From: Brachyspira intermedia PWS/A
GTDB lineage: Bacteria > Spirochaetota > Brachyspiria > Brachyspirales > Brachyspiraceae
Assembly (NCBI RefSeq): GCF_000223215.1
Contig: NC_017243.1
Coordinates: 2,790,001 to 2,854,000 of the forward strand
DNA length: 64,000 bases
Direction of reading: 5' to 3'
Both the position numbers and the translations under genes were made by a program. How positions within the stretch are numbered: the first letter of the stretch is position 1; each line of letters opens with the position of its first letter. The notes beneath the pieces are model-generated. The model saw nothing but the letters and a program-made list of their open reading frames with translations, ran no database searches and was not told the DNA's origin. Shown here piece after piece: positions 18,562-28,633 of the stretch.

Positions 18562-20034
18562 ATGTCATCTAATAAAAACTATGTACCTAAAAAGAAAAGT
18601 CCAGTAATAAAAACTTTACAATGGCTAGGAGTATCAGCAGTTTCAATACTTTTGATAATTTATTTCTTGGTAGTTGATACAAGAGGAAGCCAAAAAACTC
18701 CTACAATAGGTTCTGTTAATGGAAAGCCTATATATTATACAAGCACTAGTCCTTATGGAAGAGCTTTCAGACAAATAGAAGGTTATTATCAGCAATTAGG
18801 AATACAAATAAATAATGAAATGTATACTTACATAGAAGATTTGGCATTTAGAAGAGCTGTTGCTACTATTCTTTTAAATGATGTAGCTAGAAAAAATATT
18901 AATGTAAGCGATAATTTTATAGTTGAAGCTATGAAAAGTCAGTTTATAGATACTAATGGTGTTTATAATCAAATGGCTTATGAATCATTTATAAAAAATT
19001 CTTCTCAATCTGATAAAGTAAAAATACAAAAAGATTTAGAAGAAGATATATTAGCACAAACTGCTTCTGCCGAATTATTTACTTCTGTTAAATTAAATGA
19101 TTTAGAAATGCAAAGAGAATACAAAAGAAATCTTACAAAAAAAGATATTGAAATGGTTTATATAAATGCTTCTGAGATAGTACAGTCTAATCAAGTGGCT
19201 GATGCTGACTTAGAAAAATATTTTATAGATAATAAAACTAATTTTGCTCAGGCTGATATTTCTTGGATAATAACTCAAAGTGGCGGAGTAGCTGATAATT
19301 TATATAAAACTTTGAAAGACGATATCACTTTATTTGAAAAAACAGCTATGGAAAAAAGTTTTGATACTAATAACTATAAGTTAGGATATCTTACAAGGAT
19401 GCAAATGCCTAATGAGGATTTTGCTAATAAAATTTTTGCTAATAACGCTACTAAAGGAACTAATCTTTTACAGCCTATATATGCAAACGGATACTATTAC
19501 ATTGTATTAGTTAATGATATTAGAATACCTGAAAAATATACTGATGTTAATAGAGAAGTTATAAGAAGAGAATATTTAAATGCTAATATGAATACTCTTT
19601 TAGAAGCTGAAAAAACAAAACAAGCTGAAGTATTAAAAGCTGCTGTTGCTGGTATTAATAATTTGGCAAGATTAAATGGAAACGGATATATAAAATATTA
19701 TAAACCAGATAAGCCTTTCTCTTATAATCAGGGAAGACTAAATACTGCTGAAGGTGCAATTATACCTGATTCTTCTACTGAATCTTTCTATATGCATGTA
19801 TTCTCTATGCAGACTAATCAAGTAAGCGATGTTATAAAATTGGATAATGGTGTGGCTGTTATAAGATTAGTTGCTGAAGAAAAACCAAATATGGCTACTT
19901 TAACAACTTTGGATGCCGCTACTAAAAATGCTGTTAAAAGAGAATTATCTATGCAGAGAATGAATTTAATTCAAATAGAATGGGAAAATCAACATATAGC
20001 AGATGCTAGAGTAAAAAAACATAATCTAAGATAA
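18562..20034 (+). CDS. PpiD/SurA-like membrane-anchored peptidyl-prolyl isomerase/chaperone
   Basis: 490 residues. A short cytoplasmic Lys-rich start is followed by one membrane anchor (about 17-38). The SurA-N-like helical chaperone domain starts at IGSVNGKPIYYTS and covers roughly 50-230. The middle part would hold the parvulin domain, but its catalytic residues are not clear. This layout (uncleaved anchor, periplasmic chaperone) matches PpiD-type foldases acting at the Sec exit. Single gene with its own terminator. Confidence 0.75.
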   Translation: MSSNKNYVPKKKSPVIKTLQWLGVSAVSILLIIYFLVVDTRGSQKTPTIGSVNGKPIYYTSTSPYGRAFRQIEGYYQQLGIQINNEMYTYIEDLAFRRAVATILLNDVARKNINVSDNFIVEAMKSQFIDTNGVYNQMAYESFIKNSSQSDKVKIQKDLEEDILAQTASAELFTSVKLNDLEMQREYKRNLTKKDIEMVYINASEIVQSNQVADADLEKYFIDNKTNFAQADISWIITQSGGVADNLYKTLKDDITLFEKTAMEKSFDTNNYKLGYLTRMQMPNEDFANKIFANNATKGTNLLQPIYANGYYYIVLVNDIRIPEKYTDVNREVIRREYLNANMNTLLEAEKTKQAEVLKAAVAGINNLARLNGNGYIKYYKPDKPFSYNQGRLNTAEGAIIPDSSTESFYMHVFSMQTNQVSDVIKLDNGVAVIRLVAEEKPNMATLTTLDAATKNAVKRELSMQRMNLIQIEWENQHIADARVKKHNLR

Positions 20035-20055
20035 TTAAAAAATCATCAATAAAAT

Positions 20056-20087
20056 AAAGGCAATTATACTAAATATAATTGCCTTTT
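20056..20087 (+). terminator. Terminator of the PpiD-like gene
   Basis: AAAGGCAATTATA (20056-20068) pairs with TATAATTGCCTTT (20074-20086), 13 bp perfect, followed by a T-rich tail. Its T-rich flank could also help the leftward gene ending at 20117. Confidence 0.85.
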
Positions 20088-20116
20088 ATTGTATCTTTTT
20101 TATATAATGATAATTA

Positions 20117-20485
20117 CTATTTCTTAAAAATAAAGAATACTGCCAATATCAAACATAAAAAACCTATAAAATGATTTATTCTTAAAGTTTCTGTTTTAAA
20201 AAATACTACTGTAAAAATAGTGAATATAGTTAATGTAATAACTTCCTGCATAACTTTAAGCTGCATTAATGAAAAAGGTCCTCCATTACCTTGGAATCCT
20301 ATTCTATTTGCTGGAACCTGAAAACAATATTCAAATAAAGCAATTCCCCAGCTTATTAATATAATTATAGGAAGTGATAATTTAGCAAAACCTTTCATCT
20401 CACTAAATTTCAAATGTCCGTACCAAGCTATTGTCATAAATGTATTTGACAATATAAGTAATACTATAGTTGTTATAGCTTTCAT
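20117..20485 (-). CDS. DMT-family protein (DUF486)
   Basis: 122 residues with four predicted membrane helices and the DUF486 features: an N-terminal NTFMTIAWYGHLKF segment, then SWGIALFEYCFQVPANRIG and SLMQLKVMQEVITL. The family is related to small drug/metabolite transporters, but its substrate is unknown. Single leftward gene. Confidence 0.85.
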   Translation of the reverse strand: MKAITTIVLLILSNTFMTIAWYGHLKFSEMKGFAKLSLPIIILISWGIALFEYCFQVPANRIGFQGNGGPFSLMQLKVMQEVITLTIFTIFTVVFFKTETLRINHFIGFLCLILAVFFIFKK

Positions 20486-21153
20486 AATAAAATTTTAATC
20501 CTCCATTTATTTATCTATAAAATTTTTTTTATTGATAAAATATTATATGTTATAAAAAAGAATTTGCTATATTTATTTTTTATATTTAATGAAAAAATAT
20601 TGCCCCCTACCATCATAGGGGGCGTACAGTTTAATTAAATGAAGGTTATAAAATATATTGTATCAATTTAGGGATACAAAGTTGTTGACTTTATTAATAC
20701 TCTCTAACATTTGTTAGTATATTCTAACATATTTTAAAACTTTGTCAATACATAAAAAACAAAAAACTATATTTTTTATTACACATGCCCACCCTTTTTT
20801 CCTTATTAAATTTATATGCAGTTTTAACTAATAATTTCTTATAAACTAAATTAGAATATATAAAAGCCCGCCCAAGTTTAAATTAAATTTTCAATCTATT
20901 TAACGCACGTTTAATGAATTTTAGATATATTAATTAAGTGCAATTATTAATCAACTTATATTTATAGTGTTGCTTTGCGTGCGGTTGGGAGATTCTAACT
21001 ATTAATAAAATTTTGGGTGGGTGCTATAATAACAGATTAAAATAAAAAAGAAAGATAATACAAAAATAACATATAAATTTAAAAATCCTAGAGGGTGGGA
21101 CTGAAAAATAAATCAAAAAAATAAATATTTAATATCATTTTTCTAAAATACTT
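20486..21153. repeat. Long intergenic region with dispersed element copy 2
   Basis: No convincing gene in 668 bp. From 20788 it holds CCCACCCT (20788-20795) facing its reverse complement AGGGTGGG (21092-21099), CCCGCCC (20867-20873), GGGTGGG (21015-21021), and the core pair CGCACG (20904-20909) and CGTGCG (20978-20983), 74 bp start to start as in copy 1. To its left, 20676-20745 carries an 8-bp inverted pair (ACAAAGTT ... AACTTTGT) enclosing a CTAACA-TT-TGTTAG palindrome and a second TCTAACAT. Confidence 0.6.
20602..20623. terminator. GC-rich hairpin, orphan terminator or element boundary
   Basis: GCCCCCTA (20602-20609) and TAGGGGGC (20616-20623) form a perfect 8-bp stem with a 6-nt loop. 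On the minus strand it is followed after four bases by a T run (complement of the A run at 20592-20597). No leftward gene lies immediately upstream on that strand, so either an unannotated leftward transcript exists or it is part of the intergenic element next to it. Confidence 0.5.
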
Positions 21154-21708
21154 TTGTTTTATAATTATGAAAAAATACTAGAAACTGAAAGACTTATTTT
21201 AAGAGAATTTGAAGAAAATAATGAAAAAGACTATAAAGGATTATCTTCTATACTTCAAGATAAAGATACTATGTATGCATACGAACATGCCTTTTCTAAT
21301 GAAGAAGTGCAGCAATGGTTCAATAATCAAATGAATAGATACAAAACTTACGGATTTGGATTATGGGCTTGTATACTAAAAGAAAATAATGAGTTTATAG
21401 GACAATGCGGACTTACTATGCAAAATGTAGATAAAAAAATACATAATTCTTATGAACTCATTGAAATAGGATATTTATTCAATAAAAACTACTGGCATAA
21501 AGGATTTGCTACAGAAGCTGCAATAGCTTGTAAAAATTATGCCTTTAATGTTTTAAATGCTGATAGAGTCTACTCTATCATAAGAGATAATAATATCGCA
21601 TCTCAAAAAGTAGCTATTAGAAACGGCATGAAAATAATAGATAATACAGTAAAACATTATTATAATATGGATATGACGCATTATATATTCTGTGTAGAAA
21701 ATATATAA
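21154..21708 (+). CDS. GNAT-family N-acetyltransferase (RimJ/RimL-like)
   Basis: 184 residues with the start LETERLILREF, typical of the RimJ/RimL branch, then a middle IGQCGL strand and the acetyl-CoA loop region around GYLFNKNYWHKGFATEA (about 105-125). The substrate, an N-terminal amine of a protein or a small molecule, cannot be told. The open frame allows only a TTG start (21154) with no ribosome site. An ATG at 21167 followed by six A would give MKKILETERL if one A were missing from the run, so the start may be affected by a homopolymer error. Confidence 0.85.
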   Translation: MFYNYEKILETERLILREFEENNEKDYKGLSSILQDKDTMYAYEHAFSNEEVQQWFNNQMNRYKTYGFGLWACILKENNEFIGQCGLTMQNVDKKIHNSYELIEIGYLFNKNYWHKGFATEAAIACKNYAFNVLNADRVYSIIRDNNIASQKVAIRNGMKIIDNTVKHYYNMDMTHYIFCVENI

Positions 21709-21744
21709 AAAAAGAAATGACTATAATAAAAGCCATTTCTTTTT
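21709..21744. terminator. Bidirectional terminator between GNAT and the chemoreceptor
   Basis: AAAAAGAAATG (21709-21719) pairs with CATTTCTTTTT (21734-21744) between two convergent genes, with A/T tails on both sides. Confidence 0.75.
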
Positions 21745-21762
21745 CATAAATACAATTTTTAA

Positions 21763-23544
21763 TTAAAATTTGAAACTGCCAATACGCTCAACCATATTCT
21801 CTATTTTCTCTCTTACTTCTTTTGTTGAGCTGGCATTAGATTCAGCTAACATACTATTTTCACCAGTTATAGAATTGAGCTGCCTTACGGAAATATTGAT
21901 CTGATTAATACTGTCGGCCTCTACTACAGCACGTTCTGATATAGAAGTTAATTTATTAAGCATATCTTCAGCCAAAGCTTCAATCTCAGAAAGTATTTTA
22001 GAAGAATTTTCTACGGCCTTATTTCCTATCTCAACTTTAGCCAAAGCCTCATTTATAGTATTAGTTATATTTTTAGCAGTTTCATCTACATTCTGAGCAA
22101 GAGAACGTATCTCACTAGCCACAACAGCAAAACCTTTACCCTGTTCCCCAGCACGTGCCGCCTCTACAGCAGCATTCAAAGCCAATATATTTGTTTGAAA
22201 AGCAATAGATTGTATAAGTTTAGTCATATCTGATATTTTCTTGCTTGATTCTAATATCTCATTCATACTACTAGTAATTTCAGAAGAAGATTCTACACCT
22301 ACCTTAGTAGCATCTGCAACTTTAGCACTCATATTTCTAGCATCTTCAGAATGTACATTAGTTTCATCAAGAGATGTAGATAATGATTCTATAAGGCTTG
22401 ATAATTCTTCAAGTGAGCTAGCCTGAGTATTACTTCTATACGATAAATTTGCTGTACCATCTGATACAGTATCTATTTCATTATTGATAAAATTTAATGA
22501 TTCCTGAAAGAAATGAATAGAATCACCAAGAGATTTCTGCATATCCTTAATAGAATTAACTAAAACACCTGTTTGATCTGATTTATTTAATAGCCTCTCA
22601 TCGAAAACAGCATTAAAATGTTTATTAGTCATATTCTTAATAACTTCTATAGCTCTGTCTAAAGTTTGTGATAAAGGATTAACATTCAATAAAACAAGCA
22701 TAAACTGAATCACTAAAAAACCAATTGCCACTATTATCATAATAATAGATAATGTAAATATTTTTTTACTTAGATTTAATGAACTTCCATTTCCTACAAG
22801 AATCCAAGGAGTATTTGGTATATTATAAGCTGCAGTCCACTGTTTTTGTTTTTTATTAATGATGACATCATAATCTTTATCATTAAGCTTAGGAGCATTC
22901 AATTCTGTATAAATATTTCTCTGCTGATTAAATAATAAATTTGCATCTGTATGAGTTATAAATCTACCATCATCTAATGCTATAAAAAATTTATTATCTT
23001 TATCAGCTGTTAAGGATTTAGCTATTTTAGCAAAAGATATATCCAATCCTACTACACCTTTAAGCTGATTATTTTGAAAAACAGCTTTAGATATAGTTAT
23101 AACTGTTTCACCTGTTTCAGCATCTTGATATGGAGCACTCAAATAAGGAGTGGAAGGATTTTTTACAGCTTCTATATACCATTCTCTTGTAGTCTGATCA
23201 AATCCTTCTATATTATCACCATATACTATAATTAATAATCCTCCGTATTTATATCCTACAGTACCACTAAAATGTATATTACCAATCTCATCTTTCATAT
23301 TTTTTAACTCTTTGAAAGAATCAAGCATTTGAGTATAATCTGTTTCGTATTTACAATATGAAGATAAAACATCAATCTCAGAATAAAAATAACTAAGCCA
23401 AGAAGAAATAGAAGACTCTTTTTTGTACATATTAGATTCTATTTCTAGTAAGAACTCTTTCTTATACCTAGGAATAAAATATAACATTAAACCTATAACA
23501 ACCACTATTATGAATACTGCAAATGGGATTAGAAATTTCAGCAT
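21763..23544 (-). CDS. Methyl-accepting chemotaxis protein with Cache-type sensor
   Basis: 593 residues. An N-terminal membrane helix (about 5-24), a periplasmic dCache-like sensor (about 30-260, with typical [12 protein letters not shown] and GVVGLDIS stretches), a second helix (about 265-290), a poorly conserved HAMP-like linker, and the highly conserved cytoplasmic hairpin tip [20 protein letters not shown]. Many Cache domains bind amino acids or other small carboxylates, but the ligand is unknown here. It should signal through CheA; cheB lies at 56.4 kb. Single gene. Confidence 0.95.
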   Translation of the reverse strand: MLKFLIPFAVFIIVVVIGLMLYFIPRYKKEFLLEIESNMYKKESSISSWLSYFYSEIDVLSSYCKYETDYTQMLDSFKELKNMKDEIGNIHFSGTVGYKYGGLLIIVYGDNIEGFDQTTREWYIEAVKNPSTPYLSAPYQDAETGETVITISKAVFQNNQLKGVVGLDISFAKIAKSLTADKDNKFFIALDDGRFITHTDANLLFNQQRNIYTELNAPKLNDKDYDVIINKKQKQWTAAYNIPNTPWILVGNGSSLNLSKKIFTLSIIMIIVAIGFLVIQFMLVLLNVNPLSQTLDRAIEVIKNMTNKHFNAVFDERLLNKSDQTGVLVNSIKDMQKSLGDSIHFFQESLNFINNEIDTVSDGTANLSYRSNTQASSLEELSSLIESLSTSLDETNVHSEDARNMSAKVADATKVGVESSSEITSSMNEILESSKKISDMTKLIQSIAFQTNILALNAAVEAARAGEQGKGFAVVASEIRSLAQNVDETAKNITNTINEALAKVEIGNKAVENSSKILSEIEALAEDMLNKLTSISERAVVEADSINQINISVRQLNSITGENSMLAESNASSTKEVREKIENMVERIGSFKF

Positions 23545-23680
23545 TAAAACATATTTCTTTTTTTGTCTTCCATAAATAATATCTCCAAATAAATAAAACT
23601 TTGATAAAGTATAATTTTTTATTTTTTTATTGTCAAGTAATTTTTTTTACTATTGAGCAATAATATTTTATTTTTTCCAT

Positions 23681-23709
23681 AAAAAAAGGGGCTTAAATTA
23701 ATAAGCCCC
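23681..23709 (-). terminator. Terminator of the PTS gene
   Basis: GGGGCTTA (23688-23695) and TAAGCCCC (23702-23709), followed on the minus strand by seven T. Confidence 0.85.
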
Positions 23710-23732
23710 ACAATTTTTACAATTTTATTTGA

Positions 23733-25898
23733 TTATTTTTTTACTTCAAGCAGCTCATCACCAACATTAATAGAAGATGCAGCAACAGGTATAACATCTG
23801 TGTAATCATCAGAATTTGTTACTATTACAGGAGTTAATGTAGGATATCCTTCTCCTCTTATTTTTTCAATATCAAATTCTAATAACAAATCTCCTTTCTT
23901 AACTTTCTGTCCCTCTTCTATATGTGATATGAAATGAGCACCGCCTAATTTTACAGTATCCATACCAACATGTATAAGCAATTCAACACCATCATCAGAA
24001 GTAAGACCTATAGCATGTTTTGTAGGGAAAGCAGTTTCTATAACACCATCATAAGGAGCATACACTTTTCCTTCTGTAGGTTCAATAGCTATACCTTTAC
24101 CCATAGCACCGCTTGAGAATGCTTCATCTTTAACGCTTTCTAATTTTATTATATTTCCTTTTATAGGAGCATAAACTTTATATACTGCAGATGAACTTTT
24201 TACTTCTACTTTCTTCTCTTCCTTTTTCTCCTCTTTCTTTTCCTCTGCCTTAGGAGCATCTGCTGGTACCTGAGGTTCCTGATCACTTATAGGATCATGT
24301 AAATAATCTTCAAGTCTTGATTTTATTACAGTAACTTTAGGTCCGTATATTACCTGTATACCATTACCTTTTTTGATTATACCAGCTGCACCGCTTGCTT
24401 TCAATGTAGCATCAACAACTTTAGAAGGATCAAATACTGTTATACGAAGTCTTGTAGCACAACAATCAACATCGCTTATATTTTTCTTTCCGCCAAGTCC
24501 TGCAGTAATTAAAGGAGCTTCTTCATATTGGAATAAAGGATTTGTATCAACTGCTTCTCCGCTTGCAGCAGCCTTAGCAGCAGCAACATCAGCTCTTCTG
24601 TACAATTTTGGTTCTTCACTGTCTGGTTCTCTTCCAGGTGTTTTCCAATCAAATTTCTTAATTAAAGTATAGAATAAGAAATAGTAAATGAAGAAATAAG
24701 CAGCACCTACAACTACAATCCATACCCAATTAGTTTTAGCATTACCTTGTATTATTCCGAATAATAATAAGTCTATAAAACCGCCTGAGAATGTCATACC
24801 TACTGTAACATGAAGTATATGCATAAGCATGAAAGATATACCTGCAAGTACACAGTGAATAGCATAGAATATAGGGGCAACAAATATAAATGTAAACTCT
24901 ATAGGTTCAGTTATACCTGTAAGCATTGCTGTTAATGCAGCTGAGAAAAGTAAAGCACCTACAACCTGTTTTTTCTCTGGTCTTGAAGTTCTATACATAG
25001 CCAAAGCAGCGCCAGGTAATCCAAATATCATAAATGGGAATTTACCAGTCATAAATCTAGTAGCTTCAACGCTGAATGCTGTTGTACTAGGAGAACCTAA
25101 TTGAGCAAAGAATATGTTCTGAGCACCTTCTACTAAATTGCCGTCTATCATCATAGTACCGCCCAAAGAAGTTTGCCATAAAGGTGTATAGAATACATGG
25201 TGAAGTCCGAAAGGTATCAATGCTCTTTCTATTATACCATAGAACAAAGTACCAACATAACCTGAACCAGCTATTAAATCACCCAATTTATTCATTACAA
25301 CCTGTACAGGAGGCCATACATAGTACATCAATATACCTACTACTAAAAATACTATAGAAGATATTATTGGAACGAATCTTGTACCGCCAAAGAATGATAA
25401 TACTTGAGGAAGCTCTATTGTATAATATTTATTATGCAAAGCAGCTACACCAAGTCCTACTATAATACCGCCGAATACACCCATTTGTAATGACAATATA
25501 CCAACAACATTTGTAGTAGAACCAGCTAATAATTTATCAGCTCCTCCCATAACTGTTATCATCTTACCAATAGAAGCATGCATTACGAAAAATGCTATAG
25601 CTCCTGATAAAGCAGCAACTTCTTTCTCTTTCTTTGCCATACCAATAGCTACACTCATAGCGAATATGATAGGCAAGTTACCAAATATTATATTTCCTGC
25701 TTCACTTAATACTGATAATATATCATAAGCTATAGTGCCTGGTCCTAAAATACCCATTAAATTATAGGTTTCAAGCATTGTAGTATTAGTTAATGAACTA
25801 CCTACACCCAAAAACAAACCTGCTACAGGAAGCACAGCTATAGGAAGCATGAACGATCTTCCTACCCTTTGCAGTACGCCGAAAATTTTATCCTTCAT
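23733..25898 (-). CDS. ptsG: Glucose-type PTS permease, EIICBA fusion
   Basis: 721 residues with all three domains in one chain. EIIC is about 1-410, with the start FGVLQRVGRSFMLPIAVLP. EIIB is about 455-530, with the phosphorylated Cys in DVDCCATRLR. EIIA is about 575-715, with the His in IHVGMDTVKLGG and the second His in FPTKHAIGL. A charged Glu/Lys linker joins B and A. The family includes glucose and N-acetylglucosamine transporters, so the sugar is not certain. Needs HPr and EI, which are not in this window. The 289-bp upstream region is AT-rich with no antiterminator hairpin that I can support. Confidence 0.92.
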   Translation of the reverse strand: MKDKIFGVLQRVGRSFMLPIAVLPVAGLFLGVGSSLTNTTMLETYNLMGILGPGTIAYDILSVLSEAGNIIFGNLPIIFAMSVAIGMAKKEKEVAALSGAIAFFVMHASIGKMITVMGGADKLLAGSTTNVVGILSLQMGVFGGIIVGLGVAALHNKYYTIELPQVLSFFGGTRFVPIISSIVFLVVGILMYYVWPPVQVVMNKLGDLIAGSGYVGTLFYGIIERALIPFGLHHVFYTPLWQTSLGGTMMIDGNLVEGAQNIFFAQLGSPSTTAFSVEATRFMTGKFPFMIFGLPGAALAMYRTSRPEKKQVVGALLFSAALTAMLTGITEPIEFTFIFVAPIFYAIHCVLAGISFMLMHILHVTVGMTFSGGFIDLLLFGIIQGNAKTNWVWIVVVGAAYFFIYYFLFYTLIKKFDWKTPGREPDSEEPKLYRRADVAAAKAAASGEAVDTNPLFQYEEAPLITAGLGGKKNISDVDCCATRLRITVFDPSKVVDATLKASGAAGIIKKGNGIQVIYGPKVTVIKSRLEDYLHDPISDQEPQVPADAPKAEEKKEEKKEEKKVEVKSSSAVYKVYAPIKGNIIKLESVKDEAFSSGAMGKGIAIEPTEGKVYAPYDGVIETAFPTKHAIGLTSDDGVELLIHVGMDTVKLGGAHFISHIEEGQKVKKGDLLLEFDIEKIRGEGYPTLTPVIVTNSDDYTDVIPVAASSINVGDELLEVKK

Positions 25899-26187
25899 AT
25901 AAAGAACTCCGTAGTATAAAATGTATTTTTTGATATTATATATATAAAGATACTAGATTATCAATTAATATTATGTATACTAATATCACATATAAACATC
26001 AATCCATATATATAAGTATAATAAATTTTTTAATAATTGTATATAGTTTTTGATATTAATTTTCATTTTGTAATCAGTTTCAATAATAATTAATTAAACA
26101 TCTAATTAAAATAGATATAAAATGAGTTTAAAAAGTTAAATTACATTACGAATACTGTAATTTTATAATAAAAATCATAAAATAATT

Positions 26188-27366
26188 TTATTTTGAAGTA
26201 GATTTTATATTTAATACAGGCTTTAATCTATCTACAATTTTCACAGTAGGTTCTATTAATTCTTCTATTTTGTTAGGATTTTTATAAGCCATAGGAGATT
26301 CATCTAAAGTATTCTTGCATACACTGCTTGAATAAATTCCTTTCATAGAATCTATGAACTCCTTCATATCTAATTGATTTTTTGCCTGTGCCCTTGATAA
26401 AACCCTTCCAGCCCCATGTGGTGCAGAACAGTTCCAATCTTCATTGCTTTTTCCTTCGCATATCAATATACCATCACGCATGTTAAAAGGTATTATCATT
26501 TTTTCATTTTCATAACTTCTTATCGCACCTTTTCTTATAATGAAATCCTCAAAATCAATAAAATTATGAACCGATGAAAAAGAATCTTCTATTTCTATAT
26601 TTAATACATCTTTTATAATTTTTAAAATAGTTTCTCTGTTTATTTTTGCATAGTATTGTGCTATTACCATATCAATTAAATAATCAAACATTTCTTTATC
26701 CTGCAAATAACAGTCTTCACTATTTTTAGCTATTTTGGCATGATATCTGCAAACCTGATTACCGAAATTCCTAGAGCCTGAATGTATAGTGATATAATAC
26801 TCATTATTTGAGGATTTACCTATTTCTATAAAATGATTACCCCCTCCAAGCGTTCCTATAGAATTATGGAATTTCTCTAAATCAATTTCTACTCTTTGAC
26901 ATAATTTTTCTATATATTCATTATCTATTTCAAAAACTTCAAATTTGGTATTAAATTTTTTATTATAATTAATTATAAAATTTCTTATGAGTTCATTAAG
27001 TTCTTTAAAATTAAAAAGCGTATTAAAACTTTTTTTATGAGTGCTTTGCCCCATTGGAATATTTTGTTTTATAGTTTTATCAATTTTTTCTAATGGTATA
27101 TCTTTTATTTCATCGCTTAATTTTGAAGTAAGCATTCCGCAGCCTATATCAACACCTATATGAAAAGGATTCACTCTGTCAGTTAATGGCATTGTAAAAC
27201 CTACAACTATTCCTTTACCCAAATGAGTATCAGGCATTATTCTTATCTTTACATCTTCACTGGCTTTTTCATTTAATATTTTGTACAATACAGAATAAGA
27301 TTCTTCGTCGATATTATCAGTGAAAATTTTACAGTCTTTATTGTATTTTCCTTTAAGCTCTATCAT
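26188..27366 (-). CDS. rtcB: RtcB-family RNA ligase
   Basis: Joins 2',3'-cyclic phosphate (or 3'-phosphate) and 5'-OH RNA ends using GTP and manganese. Metal ligand and active-site boxes are visible: VDIGCGM (Cys), GGGNHFIEIG, HSGSRNFG, and APHGAGRVLSRAQAK, which holds the guanylylated His. 392 residues, close to the shorter RtcB2-type forms. The ATG at 27366 has AGAGGT at good spacing; the preceding TTG codon is not needed. No archease gene nearby. Divergent from the SPL-like radical SAM gene across 213 bp. Confidence 0.92.
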   Translation of the reverse strand: MIELKGKYNKDCKIFTDNIDEESYSVLYKILNEKASEDVKIRIMPDTHLGKGIVVGFTMPLTDRVNPFHIGVDIGCGMLTSKLSDEIKDIPLEKIDKTIKQNIPMGQSTHKKSFNTLFNFKELNELIRNFIINYNKKFNTKFEVFEIDNEYIEKLCQRVEIDLEKFHNSIGTLGGGNHFIEIGKSSNNEYYITIHSGSRNFGNQVCRYHAKIAKNSEDCYLQDKEMFDYLIDMVIAQYYAKINRETILKIIKDVLNIEIEDSFSSVHNFIDFEDFIIRKGAIRSYENEKMIIPFNMRDGILICEGKSNEDWNCSAPHGAGRVLSRAQAKNQLDMKEFIDSMKGIYSSSVCKNTLDESPMAYKNPNKIEELIEPTVKIVDRLKPVLNIKSTSK

Positions 27367-27503
27367 CAAAATATACCTCTTTTAATACTATTCAATTATA
27401 TTCTATCATTTATTATAAATCATTGAAATGTCAGAATTTGTCAAAAAAGTTATATTTTAATATAAACATATTTTTAATTTATATATTATTAATAAATAAT
27501 AAG

Positions 27504-27555
27504 TTGACAAAATATTAAAATACAGTATTATTATAAACACAATATTTTAATACAG
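27504..27555 (+). promoter_or_regulatory. Promoter and tandem 15-bp repeats upstream of the SPL-like gene
   Basis: TTGACA (27504-27509), a 16-bp spacer and TATTAT (27526-27531) make a promoter. Within and after it are two near-identical 15-mers, AATATTAAAATACAG (27511-27525) and AATATTTTAATACAG (27541-27555), starting 30 bp apart (about three helical turns). That spacing would suit paired regulator binding. Confidence 0.45.
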
Positions 27556-27579
27556 ATTTTAATAAAAGAGATAAAATCA

Positions 27580-28487
27580 ATGCTTAAATATAGAGAAATC
27601 AACTGCAAATCAGCTTTAAATAAAATAGATAATGAATATGGATTCTGTTATGATTTAAATATTTACAGAGGATGTTTGCATAAATGTTATTACTGTTTTG
27701 CTGTTTATTCTCATAAATATATTAACTCAAAAGATTTTTTCGGAGAGATATTCGTAAAGAAAAATATTGCTGAAGTATTAGAAAAAGAATTATCATCAAG
27801 GAATTGGAATAGAGATATTATTAATCTTGGAAGCGTTACTGACAATTATCAGGAGGCTGAAAAAGATTATAAGCTTATGAGAGATGTTTTAAAACTTCTT
27901 ATAAGATATAAAACTCCTATGTGCATATCCACAAAAAGCGATTTAATATTAAGAGATTTTGATTTGATAGATGAGCTTTCAAGTATAGTGCCTGTAAGAA
28001 TAGCATCAACTATAACGACATTAGATGAAAAGTTATCCTCATTAATAGAGCCTAATGTAATAACTCCTCAAAAAAGATTCGACATGCTTAGAGAGTTTAA
28101 AAAGACAAAAGCAATAGTAGCGGTTCATGCTATGCCTGTAATGCCTTTCATAACCGAAGACAGTATAGAAGATATTTTTAAAAAGTAAAAGAGTACGGCA
28201 TAGACTACTGTGCCACTGATGCATTAAAACTTAGGGGCGAATGCAGAAAAATATATCTAAATTTCGTAAGGCAAGTATTTCCAGAGCATTATAAAAAGTA
28301 TCTATACATTTATGGTTCTGACGGTATTCTTAAAGATGAATACAGAGAAAAGCTATATAAAAAAATAAAAGCCTTAGAAGAAAAATATAATATCACATAC
28401 AAAACCAAAGAAGAACTCAATACTGAAGACAGCGTTTACAATAGATATAATAATAAAGTAGTAGAAGAAGCTCCTACTTTATTTTAA
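27580..28487 (+). pseudogene. SPL-family radical SAM protein, interrupted by a -1 frameshift
   Basis: The first frame (202 residues, to 28188) carries the radical SAM cluster motif as GCLHKCYYCF, followed by a SAM-binding region typical of spore-photoproduct-lyase-like proteins. It ends FKK-stop in an A5 run (28180-28184). The -1 frame continues at once from 28185 as VKEYGIDYCATDALKLRGE and stays open to 28487, giving a full-length chain of about 302 residues when one A is added. The enzyme class is clear but the substrate is not. Either a real disruption, slippage, or an under-called homopolymer; see findings. Confidence 0.8.
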
Positions 28488-28633
28488 TATTGTATTTTTT
28501 AAATATTATTAGTATAATGCCAAGTTAATCAATATAGCTTAAATTTATATATGTAAAAAATATTTTAAACTTATAAGTTTATAAAAACAACTGTATAGTT
28601 TTTTATGTTTAAGTAAAAATAGGAGTTCATATT

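Noticed and set aside
25899..26187. Antiterminator or riboswitch before the PTS gene
   Set aside because: Only AT-rich sequence with weak, AT-only pairing; no RAT-like hairpin or GC stem can be supported.
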